Positions 55,012-64,000 of a stretch of 64,000 nt of DNA are shown here, in pieces. Within the stretch, counting starts at the first letter, position 1, and every line of letters starts with the position of its first letter. The position numbers were made by a program, and so were the translations under genes. Under the pieces are notes generated by a model. That model ran no database searches. It was not told the origin of the DNA and saw only the letters and a list, made by a program, of their open reading frames with translations. This DNA comes from an uncultured Allomuricauda sp. (GTDB lineage Bacteria; Bacteroidota; Bacteroidia; Flavobacteriales; Flavobacteriaceae): assembly GCF_947495325.1 (NCBI RefSeq), contig NZ_CANLYK010000001.1:1178001-1242000 (forward strand). Reading direction: 5' to 3'.

Positions 55012-56895
55012 ATGAAAATAATTAAGATAGTAACACTAATAGCAATCGTATTTGCTTGTAAAGGAAGTAAAACTGTATTATCCAATAATGTATTGGATAC
55101 CGATAGACCAAAACCTAATGTCGTTTTAATCCTTACTGATGATTTAGGATGGCAAGATGTTAAATGCTACGATATTGATGAACCATCTCCTTACGAAACT
55201 CCCAATATTGATGCGCTTTCAAAAAAAGGAGTCATGTTTTGGCAGGCCTATTCGCCTGCGCCAACTTGTGCACCAAGTAGGTGTGCGATTATGAGCGGTA
55301 ATCATCCTGCCAGGGCACAAAAAACCCATGTTGTAGGAGGACACCCTCCTTTACCCTATTTAAAAGATACGTTTAGAATGATGGATCCCTGGTATAGCGG
55401 AAGAATGCCCGAAAATGAAATGACATTGGCACGGACGATGCAAAACAACGGGTATACCACAGGGCATGCAGGTAAATGGCATATGGCCGTAGATCATAAA
55501 GCATACCCACAACCAGAAGATCAAGGTTTTGATTATACACGTTCGGATCGAGGCGTAACCAATAACCAGAAACCAAATAGACTTACCGATTTTGCCACCA
55601 ATGAAGCTTCAGATCCTTTTCGTTTAGATGAAAATGGTTATCCATACCATCAAAATAATGAGGATGCCTTGAACTTTTTAAGACAAAACAAACAAGACCC
55701 ATTTTTTCTATACTATGCCACGTGGTTGGTACACGCGCCAATCCATACAAGAAGCAAGGCTTTACTAGAAAAATATTGCGAAAAATTAGGTGTTGATTAC
55801 CCCACAGATCCAGGGAATTGGCCCCTAGATGGTCAACGTAATCCCTATTACATTTCCATGGTAGATATGTTGGATTACTATGTGGGACAAATTTTTAATT
55901 ACCTAGAAACCACTGATGACCCTAGATGGCCCGGTCATAAATTAGTAGAAAACACATACATTATCTTTACTTCGGACAATGGAGGTATGGAAGGGAAAGC
56001 AGAAATTTTTACAGATAATTACCCTTTAGATCGAGGAAAAATTTCAGCAATGGAAGGAGGTACTAGAGTGCCTTTAATTGTTACAGGACCAGGTATTGAA
56101 AAAGGAGTTCAGTCTGATGTGGTGGTAAATGGATTGGATTTTTATCCAACTATTTTATCCCTTACAGATTCAAAACAGCCAAAGAATAAATCCTTTGATG
56201 GGTCTGATATCTCGGAATTATTATTAAAAGACCCAACTAATTCCAGTTTAGTAAAAAACCAGAATGGGGATACCCGAAAAACAATGATGTGGCATTTTCC
56301 GCATGGTATTGCATTAGAAAGCACCATTAGAGTAGGAGATTACAAATTAATTAGAAACTACGATTCCATAAATAACCCAAATACTGAATCTTTGGAACTT
56401 TACAGACTTTACAATTCTGAAGGAAAAAAAATAGAGCGTGTTGACATTGAAGAATCTAAAAATTTAGTGAATGAGCTCCCTGAAAAAACGAAACAACTAA
56501 ATGATAAACTAAAAGAGATGCTTACAGAAATGAAAGCTAGTTATCCCTATTATAATCCCCAATATAGAGAAGCCTTACCTTATAAAGAAAATGTACCTAC
56601 TGTTTTATCCCATGAAAATAACCAAAGTGAAGTCACATTCTCTTTTGAAGAGCATGGTGCAAAAGTGATAAAAGCAAACCTTATTTATACGTTAAATGGT
56701 GGTGAACGTTTTGAAGAATGGTTTCAAACACCGGCAGAAGTCATGAATACCAAAGTAAAGATTACATTACCAAAAGGTACAACACATTATGTGATCAATC
56801 TTATTGATGAAAATAATTATTTAGTGAGCTATCCATTAATGGGACAGAAAAAAAGAGGGAAAAAGCAATTTTATACTAATGCTTTGAAAAATTGA
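55012..56895 (+). CDS. S1-type formylglycine sulfatase, lipoprotein, with C-terminal beta-sandwich
   Basis: 627 aa, longer than the other sulfatases. Lipobox VFAC (Cys16). Metal residues are in ILTDDLGWQDV, the formylglycine site is Cys86 in CAPSR, followed by CAIMSGNHPAR, GKWHMAVDH and TSDNGGMEG. The extra C-terminal 100 residues (VTFSFEEHGAKVIKANLIYT and WFQTPAEVMNTKVKITLPKG) resemble the small C-terminal beta-sandwich of the two alpha/beta-hydrolase esterases here. It lies 39 bp after the sensor gene, as if co-transcribed, and is the last gene of the locus. Confidence 0.93.
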   Translation: MKIIKIVTLIAIVFACKGSKTVLSNNVLDTDRPKPNVVLILTDDLGWQDVKCYDIDEPSPYETPNIDALSKKGVMFWQAYSPAPTCAPSRCAIMSGNHPARAQKTHVVGGHPPLPYLKDTFRMMDPWYSGRMPENEMTLARTMQNNGYTTGHAGKWHMAVDHKAYPQPEDQGFDYTRSDRGVTNNQKPNRLTDFATNEASDPFRLDENGYPYHQNNEDALNFLRQNKQDPFFLYYATWLVHAPIHTRSKALLEKYCEKLGVDYPTDPGNWPLDGQRNPYYISMVDMLDYYVGQIFNYLETTDDPRWPGHKLVENTYIIFTSDNGGMEGKAEIFTDNYPLDRGKISAMEGGTRVPLIVTGPGIEKGVQSDVVVNGLDFYPTILSLTDSKQPKNKSFDGSDISELLLKDPTNSSLVKNQNGDTRKTMMWHFPHGIALESTIRVGDYKLIRNYDSINNPNTESLELYRLYNSEGKKIERVDIEESKNLVNELPEKTKQLNDKLKEMLTEMKASYPYYNPQYREALPYKENVPTVLSHENNQSEVTFSFEEHGAKVIKANLIYTLNGGERFEEWFQTPAEVMNTKVKITLPKGTTHYVINLIDENNYLVSYPLMGQKKRGKKQFYTNALKN

Positions 56896-56930
56896 AACTA
56901 TAATTAGTTTGGTTTTGTAGTTATTTTAAA

Positions 56931-56957
56931 AAGCCGGTAGCAACGCTATGGTTTTTT
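56931..56957 (+). terminator. Likely terminator closing the locus
   Basis: AAGCCgGTAGC and GCTAtGGTT around an AAC loop can form a bulged stem followed by TTTTTT. It comes 35 bp after the last sulfatase. CCAGTTCCAAACTGG nearby (56971-56985) is a second small palindrome. Confidence 0.4.
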
Positions 56958-57022
56958 GGTTGATTTATCACCAGTTCCAAACTGGCTGCAGCGGTGGTAA
57001 TGATTCCGTTATTATTTTTATT

Positions 57023-57679
57023 TTAGTGTTGATCAGTACTATTTTTGTTTTTAAACAAGATTCGGGTAAACCAAACAAAAACTATAAGACTCCATAAACC
57101 TAAGAATGGACCTAAGTCTATTAAACCAGTATCGGCTGGTGCTTGGGGGAAAGTTAACATATTTAAGGTTAAAAGACCTGCTGAAATCAGGCAGCCAATC
57201 CATCCCAATAGTTTATTAAAATTAGAACTTTTCGCAATGTTAATTCCGAACAAAAACCATGATATCGTTATAAAAATATCGAAAGCAACATCCAGTCCCG
57301 CTTGCACTCTGTTTGCTCCTTTAAAAGATGCCTTTAACAATGATTTTGCTTCTTCAGAATTCGCTGCTTCCATTGCAGTGTCATGCCATATAAAATTTGC
57401 CTGTTGAACCACAATAAACGAACAAGCAATTGCAGCTCCGATTATGCCAAATAAATAAGCTATTTCAAGTGTTGGTGTGTGAGACTCCTTTTTTAAAAAA
57501 CTGTAAAGTCCCATAAAAGCAATAATCCACAATAAAGGAAAAGCGAACCCTAGCAATCTGCTTAAGTAATCGGGAATAAACGGCAGAACAGCCGCTGAGA
57601 AATAAAATATAATTGAAAGAATCCCAGATATTGCCCCAGTTTTTTCTAGATGATGTATGGTGCTCTTCTTTGATTTCAT
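57023..57679 (-). CDS. Multipass membrane protein of unknown function
   Basis: 218 aa with about six hydrophobic helices (AISGILSIIFYFSAAVLPFI, FAFPLLWIIAFMGLYSF, AYLFGIIGAAIACSFIVV, AFDIFITISWFLFGI, LLGWIGCLISAGLLTLNM, FLGLWSLIVFVWFTRILF). No catalytic motif is visible. The layout recalls DUF4386-type proteins, but I am not sure of the match. It is on the opposite strand to the sulfatase and probably lies outside the glycan locus. Confidence 0.75.
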   Translation of the reverse strand: MKSKKSTIHHLEKTGAISGILSIIFYFSAAVLPFIPDYLSRLLGFAFPLLWIIAFMGLYSFLKKESHTPTLEIAYLFGIIGAAIACSFIVVQQANFIWHDTAMEAANSEEAKSLLKASFKGANRVQAGLDVAFDIFITISWFLFGINIAKSSNFNKLLGWIGCLISAGLLTLNMLTFPQAPADTGLIDLGPFLGLWSLIVFVWFTRILFKNKNSTDQH

Positions 57680-58144
<465 letters not shown>

Positions 58145-58233
58145 AAATTGGTTTGCAAAAGTATAAATTTTAATGGAATCTTGATGCTGATTTGTAGTAA
58201 TAAAAAGGCAGCTACCTATTCTTAAATAAAAAC

Positions 58234-58530
58234 TTAACTCCCTAACAGAAACTCTCTAATTTCAATACAAAAAGCTTCTCTGGCCTCCGCTGAGTCATTA
58301 TTGGGATTTAATAAAAAATAACTCAGTGTTTGGCTTTGGCAAAATTCATCTAAATCCTTACCCTTCCACATATGATAGCTCATCAATAAAGTATTGTAAT
58401 CTATTTTATAAGGTTTATCTTCTTTATCAAACCCATTTAGGTATAAATTCAACATGAAAATGGAGTAGTCTAAGTTTTTACAATCATCCACTAGAAAGGA
58501 GGAAATCTGAATAGGTTTTTTATAGTCCAT
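58234..58530 (-). CDS. Small hypothetical protein
   Basis: 98 aa, MDYKKPIQISSFLVDDCKNL..., soluble, acidic and predicted helical, without signal peptide or known motif. Amino-acid composition looks protein-like and the frame is clean, with an AT-rich leader. It lies 143 bp after the SprB-like gene on the same strand. I do not recognise a family; it may be specific to flavobacteria. Confidence 0.55.
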   Translation of the reverse strand: MDYKKPIQISSFLVDDCKNLDYSIFMLNLYLNGFDKEDKPYKIDYNTLLMSYHMWKGKDLDEFCQSQTLSYFLLNPNNDSAEAREAFCIEIREFLLGS

Positions 58531-58673
58531 TTAGTTACCCTGTTAAGATTTGGCCCAAGATTTATTTTCACAGAAATGGTATCAATTGCCCATCTGTTAT
58601 TATAAACCTCCATAACCTTAGGAGTTTCAAAAAAACTCCTCGTAACTAAATATACTCAAAAAACCTTTATTGC

Positions 58674-61600
58674 CTATCTGTAGAGTGTAAAATGTCCAAC
58701 GTATTGCTGTTTGTCGCTATCGTTGGCATTAACAACATACCAGTAATCACCAGTCGGCAATTCATTTCCTTCATATTTACCATCCCAACCTTTAACTTCA
58801 TCCAATATGGCAACAACCCTACCATATCTATCGTAAATCTTGACCTCCAAATTCGGAAAGAATTCCCTGTTTCCTATTGTCCAATAGTCATTGAGGTTGT
58901 CACCATCCGGTGTGAAAAAATCTGGCATTTCGGGCATCCCGTCAAAATCAAACGGCATCACTAAATTGGCAACACAACCATTTTGATCTCTAACCATAAT
59001 ATTCACATTTGCATCCATGCTAATTGTAAAAATATTGGTTTCTCCAAATGATTCTCCTTGGAAAAAGTATTCATACCCACCAAATCCGCCGGTGGCAATT
59101 GCCTGTATTTCTGTTGGTCCTATCTTTTCGGCCTCCAAAACCAATGGTTCATAAGCATCAATTTCAAACTCAACAAATGTTACACAACCGTTTTGATGAT
59201 ACACATAGACTGTATGTTCCCCTGGTGGTAAATCTCCATAGACCCTTTGGTCATTGGCCAATTGAATATCATCCACATCCAACGAAAACAAAAGGTTTGG
59301 CAATAACGAACTATCTGCAACAGAAACGGTTGCCGTGCTGTTTGGAAAAATACCATCACAACCATACTGAACAATAGGTTCTACCATTAATTCAATACCA
59401 ACACCTATCTCAGCTACAATGTTGGTCTGGCATCCGTTGGCATCCCTCACAAAAACCACATAGGTTTCCCCTCCTTGAAGACCATCAAAAAACATAGTGT
59501 CATTTTGAACAAAATCTACATCGTCTGCTGAATTTATACTTGTGTAATAGGGAGCTGTCCCACCAGTAACATCCAAAGTCAATGTCCCATCCATATCACC
59601 AAGGCATATTTCTGGAGTGGTGGAAGCAATCCCGGCCAATAACTCCATAGGTTGTGTTATTTCCACCGTTCTTGTAATGGTACACCCTAAGTCATCTTGA
59701 ATAATTACATCATACGTTCTAGGGGACAAATCATTAAATGTTTTTCTGTTTGGGTTGACAGGGTCGTCTCCTTCAAAAAACTCACTTAATGTATCTGATA
59801 TAGAATATCTAATATCTCCAGTACCTCCACTGGCCTCAATAATAATTTGCCCATTAGTATCACCATGGCACATAACGGGTACCGCTTCCAAGTATTCCAA
59901 TACCAAAGGTGGTTTTGGCTCAATAACTATTGGTGTAGAAATTGCTTCACAACCTCCACTCTGGGCATACACATAATAGGTGCCTGGATCAAGGTTTCTA
60001 AATATTCCTGAATCTTGGGCAGGCCTAACGGTAGTGCCAGCCGTTGGATATGGAGGAACGTCGGAATTCAACAATGTATATATGTAGCTTCCTATGCCAC
60101 CAAATGCTTCAGAACGAATGATTCCGGTTGCTTCTCCAGCACAGTTAATGGTTGCATTAGTCAAATCCAATGCTATTACCAAGGGTGCCGCCGGATCCAA
60201 AGAAATCTGATTGGAACTTTCAAACGGACATCCATTGGAATTTTGAACCTCATATTGGAATGGTCCTGGATCAATTGTAATATCCGCAGTAATTTCCACA
60301 CTTGTTAGACCTGTGCCAAACGGCGTAAATGTATCAGCAGTTCCTGCTCTTCGATAAAAATAGTCCACTCCAACTTCTGGATTGGTAACTGTTAATTCCA
60401 TTCTACCTAAATCCCCACAACCTGGAGGTTGAAGTTCAACCAATTCGGCAATTACAATTTCTGGGTCTTGAACGGTTATGGGAACGGTGGTAAAACTACA
60501 GTTCCACCCGTCAAAAATTGTGATTGTATAATCCCCAGCGGCTAAATTCGCAAATGTTGGAGTTGTTTGAAGGCCACTATTGGTACCATCCGTTATTCTA
60601 TTCAGTTGATACAAGTAATTTCCGGCACCTTGACCTCCCAATATATTATGTGCTTCTATAATACCATTATTATCATTGTTACATGCTAGCGGACTGACCA
60701 CCTGAATATCTGCTGTTATTGGTGTTGGTAGTGGAAGGTTTATCAAAGTAGTTTCTTCACAACCTCTAAAGTCCCTAATATTTACAGTATAATTCCCTGT
60801 AGACAAATCCTGAAAAATTGGGTTTGTATTTGGATAATCGACCAAAACAGTAGTACCATCCGGAGCAATAAGCTGATATTCATAGGTTCCCCAACCACCA
60901 TCTCCTGTAGCGGTAATCTCCCCTAGTCCAGGAACATTACAGGTAACATCAGAAGTTTGGATTGCAGTGACCGATAATGCTCTATCTGGGGATCTAACGG
61001 TAGCAATATTACTTGTAACATCACAGAATGGTGTATCCGATGCTTCAACATAAACAATTAGATTACCCGCTGGTAACCCAGTGATAATTTCTGGACTATT
61101 AATTGGCGCATTGGTATCAAAACTACCGGTTACACCTGTAGTGGTTTCAACCCCTAGGTTATCTCTTGAGAATACTTCGTAATTGTATGCTCCACTATAA
61201 TTATTGATTTCCAAACTAATTTCTCCATCATTACCATTAAAACAAGTAACAGGTCTTACCTCTGCAATTACTGCTTCGATATTATTGTATTCGGGCATAT
61301 TGACTGTTGTAGTCAAGTACGAACATCCTCCATTGCCAATATCTGTAACTGCAAAAATATAATCGCCCGGTGTTGAAATAGGCCAAACCACCCGGTCAGT
61401 ACCTCCAGAATTCATGGCAGGTTCCGAGCCTAAGGGCAAAATCTCAACTTCGTAGTTTCCAGCACCCTCGTTTACAATGATTGTAATGGATCCTGGATTT
61501 ACACCAATTCCTGAAGTGTCGCAAGTTAGTGGGCTCACACTATAACTAAAGGTAATATCTGTAGGTGTATTAATATTGACCGTTGTCATCTCTTCACAGC

Positions 61601-64000
61601 CATTCTGATCTCTTGCCGTAAGAATAATACTCTGATCAGTTCCATTGTCAATAACTTCAAAAGTATTGCTTGTTTGGAAGTTTGTACCATCAAATTGTGG
61701 CGTTCCATCATTCATGCTGTAGGTATATGGACCCGTTCCCGTAGCTGTTCCGGTACCATCACCATTCGTATCTGTAAAAATGGTTATGGTCGCTGTACTA
61801 AATTGGTTGCTTGATGGGTTACAACTGAATTCCGTATTTATGGCATCAACTTGTAAAAGTGTTGGCTCACTAATAAGAATATTTCCTGAACGATCTGTAC
61901 ATCCCCTATCTGAAACCACTTCTACTTGATATGTATCTGGTGCTAAATCATCGAATACAGGAGATGCTTGAGGTCCCGCCATAATAGTGGAACTGGCGCC
62001 ATCATATAAAATATAACTTAAAGGAGTATCTGTATCACTCCCTGGTTGTAATTCCACAGAAATGGTACCGTTATCAGCTCCATTACATGTAATTTCCGTA
62101 CTTGGAGTGGCTGTAATAACAGGCGTGTTAACCGTGGAAACATTTACAATGGCCTCATCTGTACATAAGGGGCTTGTATTGGAACTTAAATCGGTAACCA
62201 AAATATTATAATCTCCAGGCAATACACCTGTGAATGTATTCGAGCTCTGTGCAGGCCCAATATTGGCCAGTGTTCCAGCATCTCTTAGTTGAAATTCAAA
62301 GTTACCACTACCTCCAGTAGTATTTACCGTTATTTCACCATCACCTGCATTACACGTTGGGAAAGAGGTTGCATCAGCTGTTATGGCAAAGAAATCAAAA
62401 ACATCAGCTGCTATAGTAGCTGTACATCCATTACCGTCCCGTATCGTAATCACATAACTTCCTGGGTTTGGAACCACAAAATTTACACTACTTTGAAAAC
62501 CACTACCAATATCATACATAAAGGTTTCTTCAGGTAGACCTGAACCGGTAGATAGTGGGGCAGTCACATTAATTTGATAACCACTGGTTGCTGTACATTG
62601 ATTTATAACGTCAATGGCCGGTGCTGGGATTCCTGCTTCTTGCGTTACCGTAACCGTTGTTAAGGCAGTACATCCGTTGGCATCTTCTACGTAAAAGTCA
62701 TAATCTGAAGGATAAGGTCCTGGTATTTCAAATGTAGTATTCGTACCAAAAACCGTTGGAGCTGGGTCGCCATTTGGAACATAGGCGTACCCAAATGGTG
62801 CAGTTCCACCAAACCCTCTTACCGTTACAAGAGCTCCAGCATTACAGGTGGCCTCCACATTATTATCTACAACAATTGAAGGTGAACTAAATCCAATAAA
62901 AACCAAAGTACTGGAACTACAGCCCGAATCTGTATCCGTAACTATAATTTGGTAATTTCCGGGTGCAAGTCCCGTATAGGTATCGTTAAATGGAATGGGT
63001 TCGGATGTATACGTGTCTGGTCCAACTTCAATGGCACCTGTATCTGTGTTTTCAAGCGTTACAGTAAAATTTCCTGGATTTGAGGAAATTCCCGAGACCT
63101 CATAATCAATTCCACCACTACCTGCTACATTACAGGATGCCGTGGATGAATTTGCCGTAACGGTTACCGGATTGGTTGCCGTAATCGGGTCTATCTCCTC
63201 AATATAAGTACACCCATTTGCATCCCTTACCTCAACGAAGTAGGTAACGCCAAAGGTTACCTGACCAGTGAAATCATAAATATCCCCTGGTCCAGGAGTA
63301 TTATCCGCTGGATTAAAAGCAGGTTCACCTACCAATCTAAATTCATAGGGGGCAGTACCTCCCGTTGCTTGTACCCTATAGGTAAAAGCAGAACCGGAAC
63401 ACACCGCTGGAGGAGTGTCCAAGGGTATTAAATCCAATACATTCTGGTCTATAATAAACTCATCCCTATCCTCACAACCCTGAGAATCAGTAGTTACCAC
63501 AGTATAATTTCCTAGTGGAAGGTTAGGAAAATTAGCTGTAAGACTTGGGCTTCCCATAGACGATGCCACAGCAACCCCATTTACGTCCAACAATATATAA
63601 TCAAAAGGTGCCACGCCACTACCTCCGGTAATTGCTACTGATGCCGAACCATTTACGTTTCCTAAAGAACATACAGCATCAGTAGGAGTAACGGTTGCAT
63701 CCAGAGCCACGCTGCTGCCTATAGTCACGTTATATGCTGGACTAACACAACCTCTGCTATCCCTAACCATAAAACCACCATGGGTTCCCGGACCATATCC
63801 TGAAAAAATGTTTTGGGAGCTAAATGTTGCTCCATTATCATTACTGTATTCATACGGTGGAATTCCTTGTGAAGTGTCAGCTATCACTTCCACAATTCCA
63901 CTGGTTGCATCACCACATTGTGTATCCGTCCCAATAACAGAACCTGCTATGGTTTCAGGTGGGGTAATGGTTATAATATTTGATTCGGTAGTACAGCCTT
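58674..64000 (-). CDS. SprB-like giant surface adhesin with T9SS type B C-terminal domain (partial, N-terminus beyond window)
   Basis: The frame is open from the right window edge to the stop at 58674, about 1775 codons, and surely extends further. It consists of SprB-type repeats of roughly 80-95 residues with Cys-led starts (CFNGNDGEISL, CHGDTNGQIII, CLGDMDGTLTL), Gly-Thr-Gly turns and the ending GNYTV..D..GC; I count about nineteen ends of the NGC/RGC/GGC type. The C-terminus MPDFFTPDGDNLNDYW...WDGKYEGNELPTGDYWYVVNAN is the gliding-motility-associated type B sorting domain. Such proteins are exported by T9SS and moved along the cell surface in gliding or used for adhesion. It is probably not part of the glycan locus. 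High Cys and Thr content, low Lys. Confidence 0.92.
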   Translation of the reverse strand, partial: GCTTESNIITITPPETIAGSVIGTDTQCGDATSGIVEVIADTSQGIPPYEYSNDNGATFSSQNIFSGYGPGTHGGFMVRDSRGCVSPAYNVTIGSSVALDATVTPTDAVCSLGNVNGSASVAITGGSGVAPFDYILLDVNGVAVASSMGSPSLTANFPNLPLGNYTVVTTDSQGCEDRDEFIIDQNVLDLIPLDTPPAVCSGSAFTYRVQATGGTAPYEFRLVGEPAFNPADNTPGPGDIYDFTGQVTFGVTYFVEVRDANGCTYIEEIDPITATNPVTVTANSSTASCNVAGSGGIDYEVSGISSNPGNFTVTLENTDTGAIEVGPDTYTSEPIPFNDTYTGLAPGNYQIIVTDTDSGCSSSTLVFIGFSSPSIVVDNNVEATCNAGALVTVRGFGGTAPFGYAYVPNGDPAPTVFGTNTTFEIPGPYPSDYDFYVEDANGCTALTTVTVTQEAGIPAPAIDVINQCTATSGYQINVTAPLSTGSGLPEETFMYDIGSGFQSSVNFVVPNPGSYVITIRDGNGCTATIAADVFDFFAITADATSFPTCNAGDGEITVNTTGGSGNFEFQLRDAGTLANIGPAQSSNTFTGVLPGDYNILVTDLSSNTSPLCTDEAIVNVSTVNTPVITATPSTEITCNGADNGTISVELQPGSDTDTPLSYILYDGASSTIMAGPQASPVFDDLAPDTYQVEVVSDRGCTDRSGNILISEPTLLQVDAINTEFSCNPSSNQFSTATITIFTDTNGDGTGTATGTGPYTYSMNDGTPQFDGTNFQTSNTFEVIDNGTDQSIILTARDQNGCEEMTTVNINTPTDITFSYSVSPLTCDTSGIGVNPGSITIIVNEGAGNYEVEILPLGSEPAMNSGGTDRVVWPISTPGDYIFAVTDIGNGGCSYLTTTVNMPEYNNIEAVIAEVRPVTCFNGNDGEISLEINNYSGAYNYEVFSRDNLGVETTTGVTGSFDTNAPINSPEIITGLPAGNLIVYVEASDTPFCDVTSNIATVRSPDRALSVTAIQTSDVTCNVPGLGEITATGDGGWGTYEYQLIAPDGTTVLVDYPNTNPIFQDLSTGNYTVNIRDFRGCEETTLINLPLPTPITADIQVVSPLACNNDNNGIIEAHNILGGQGAGNYLYQLNRITDGTNSGLQTTPTFANLAAGDYTITIFDGWNCSFTTVPITVQDPEIVIAELVELQPPGCGDLGRMELTVTNPEVGVDYFYRRAGTADTFTPFGTGLTSVEITADITIDPGPFQYEVQNSNGCPFESSNQISLDPAAPLVIALDLTNATINCAGEATGIIRSEAFGGIGSYIYTLLNSDVPPYPTAGTTVRPAQDSGIFRNLDPGTYYVYAQSGGCEAISTPIVIEPKPPLVLEYLEAVPVMCHGDTNGQIIIEASGGTGDIRYSISDTLSEFFEGDDPVNPNRKTFNDLSPRTYDVIIQDDLGCTITRTVEITQPMELLAGIASTTPEICLGDMDGTLTLDVTGGTAPYYTSINSADDVDFVQNDTMFFDGLQGGETYVVFVRDANGCQTNIVAEIGVGIELMVEPIVQYGCDGIFPNSTATVSVADSSLLPNLLFSLDVDDIQLANDQRVYGDLPPGEHTVYVYHQNGCVTFVEFEIDAYEPLVLEAEKIGPTEIQAIATGGFGGYEYFFQGESFGETNIFTISMDANVNIMVRDQNGCVANLVMPFDFDGMPEMPDFFTPDGDNLNDYWTIGNREFFPNLEVKIYDRYGRVVAILDEVKGWDGKYEGNELPTGDYWYVVNANDSDKQQYVGHFTLYR

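Noticed and set aside
59048-59377. Plus-strand 109-codon frame inside the SprB-like gene
   Set aside because: It is antisense to a clear protein-coding repeat region and has no recognisable features.

Overview
The window is AT-rich and fits a marine member of the Bacteroidota, most likely Flavobacteriaceae. The signs are two SusC/SusD pairs, a FecI/FecR regulator pair, a hybrid two-component sensor, lipobox lipoproteins, type IX secretion (T9SS) sorting domains and a SprB-like giant adhesin. The genus cannot be fixed from the sequence alone.

Almost all of positions 1-56895 is one large polysaccharide-utilisation region. Its content points to a sulfated, probably acetylated, fucose-containing glycan such as fucoidan or sulfated fucan: one GH95 and two GH29 fucosidases, five S1-type sulfatases, two alpha/beta-hydrolase esterases, a SASA-type acetylesterase, an SGNH hydrolase, two GH43-like propellers, a beta-helix protein and a three-member family of candidate endo-acting enzymes. 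The substrate is inferred from this enzyme set, not shown.

Layout. (1) 1-8436, minus strand: sulfatase, GH43-like, double thioredoxin lipoprotein, SGNH hydrolase, second sulfatase, and a beta-helix protein running off the left edge. (2) 8880-15834, plus: ECF sigma, FecR anti-sigma, SusC with an STN domain, SusD. (3) 16373-27674, plus: GH95, single-domain candidate endo-enzyme, SASA esterase, PhoD-like phosphatase, two sulfatases, propeller protein. (4) 27675-28410: gene graveyard with a sulfatase remnant, a decayed ECF sigma remnant, a well-kept copy of the promoter motif that precedes fecR, and a 24-bp tandem repeat. (5) 28411-38600: three large T9SS-secreted proteins sharing a nearly identical C-terminal cassette of binding modules, with a dead copy of the catalytic family between the first two. 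(6) 38650-40527, minus: GH29. (7) 41143-56895, plus: second SusC/SusD, esterase, GH29, TIM-barrel-like protein, hybrid sensor, sulfatase. (8) 57023-64000, minus: membrane protein, tRNA-Pro(GGG), small hypothetical protein and the SprB-like adhesin, probably outside the locus.

Working model (inference): the T9SS enzymes bind and cut the polymer at the cell surface, the two SusCD pairs import oligomers, and lipoprotein or periplasmic sulfatases, esterases and fucosidases finish the work. Two regulators act in parallel: the FecI/FecR/STN-SusC trans-envelope system and the hybrid sensor. The most interesting signals are the three-copy enzyme family with its ghost copy, and the retained promoter motif that could place the secreted-enzyme cluster under the intact ECF sigma factor.
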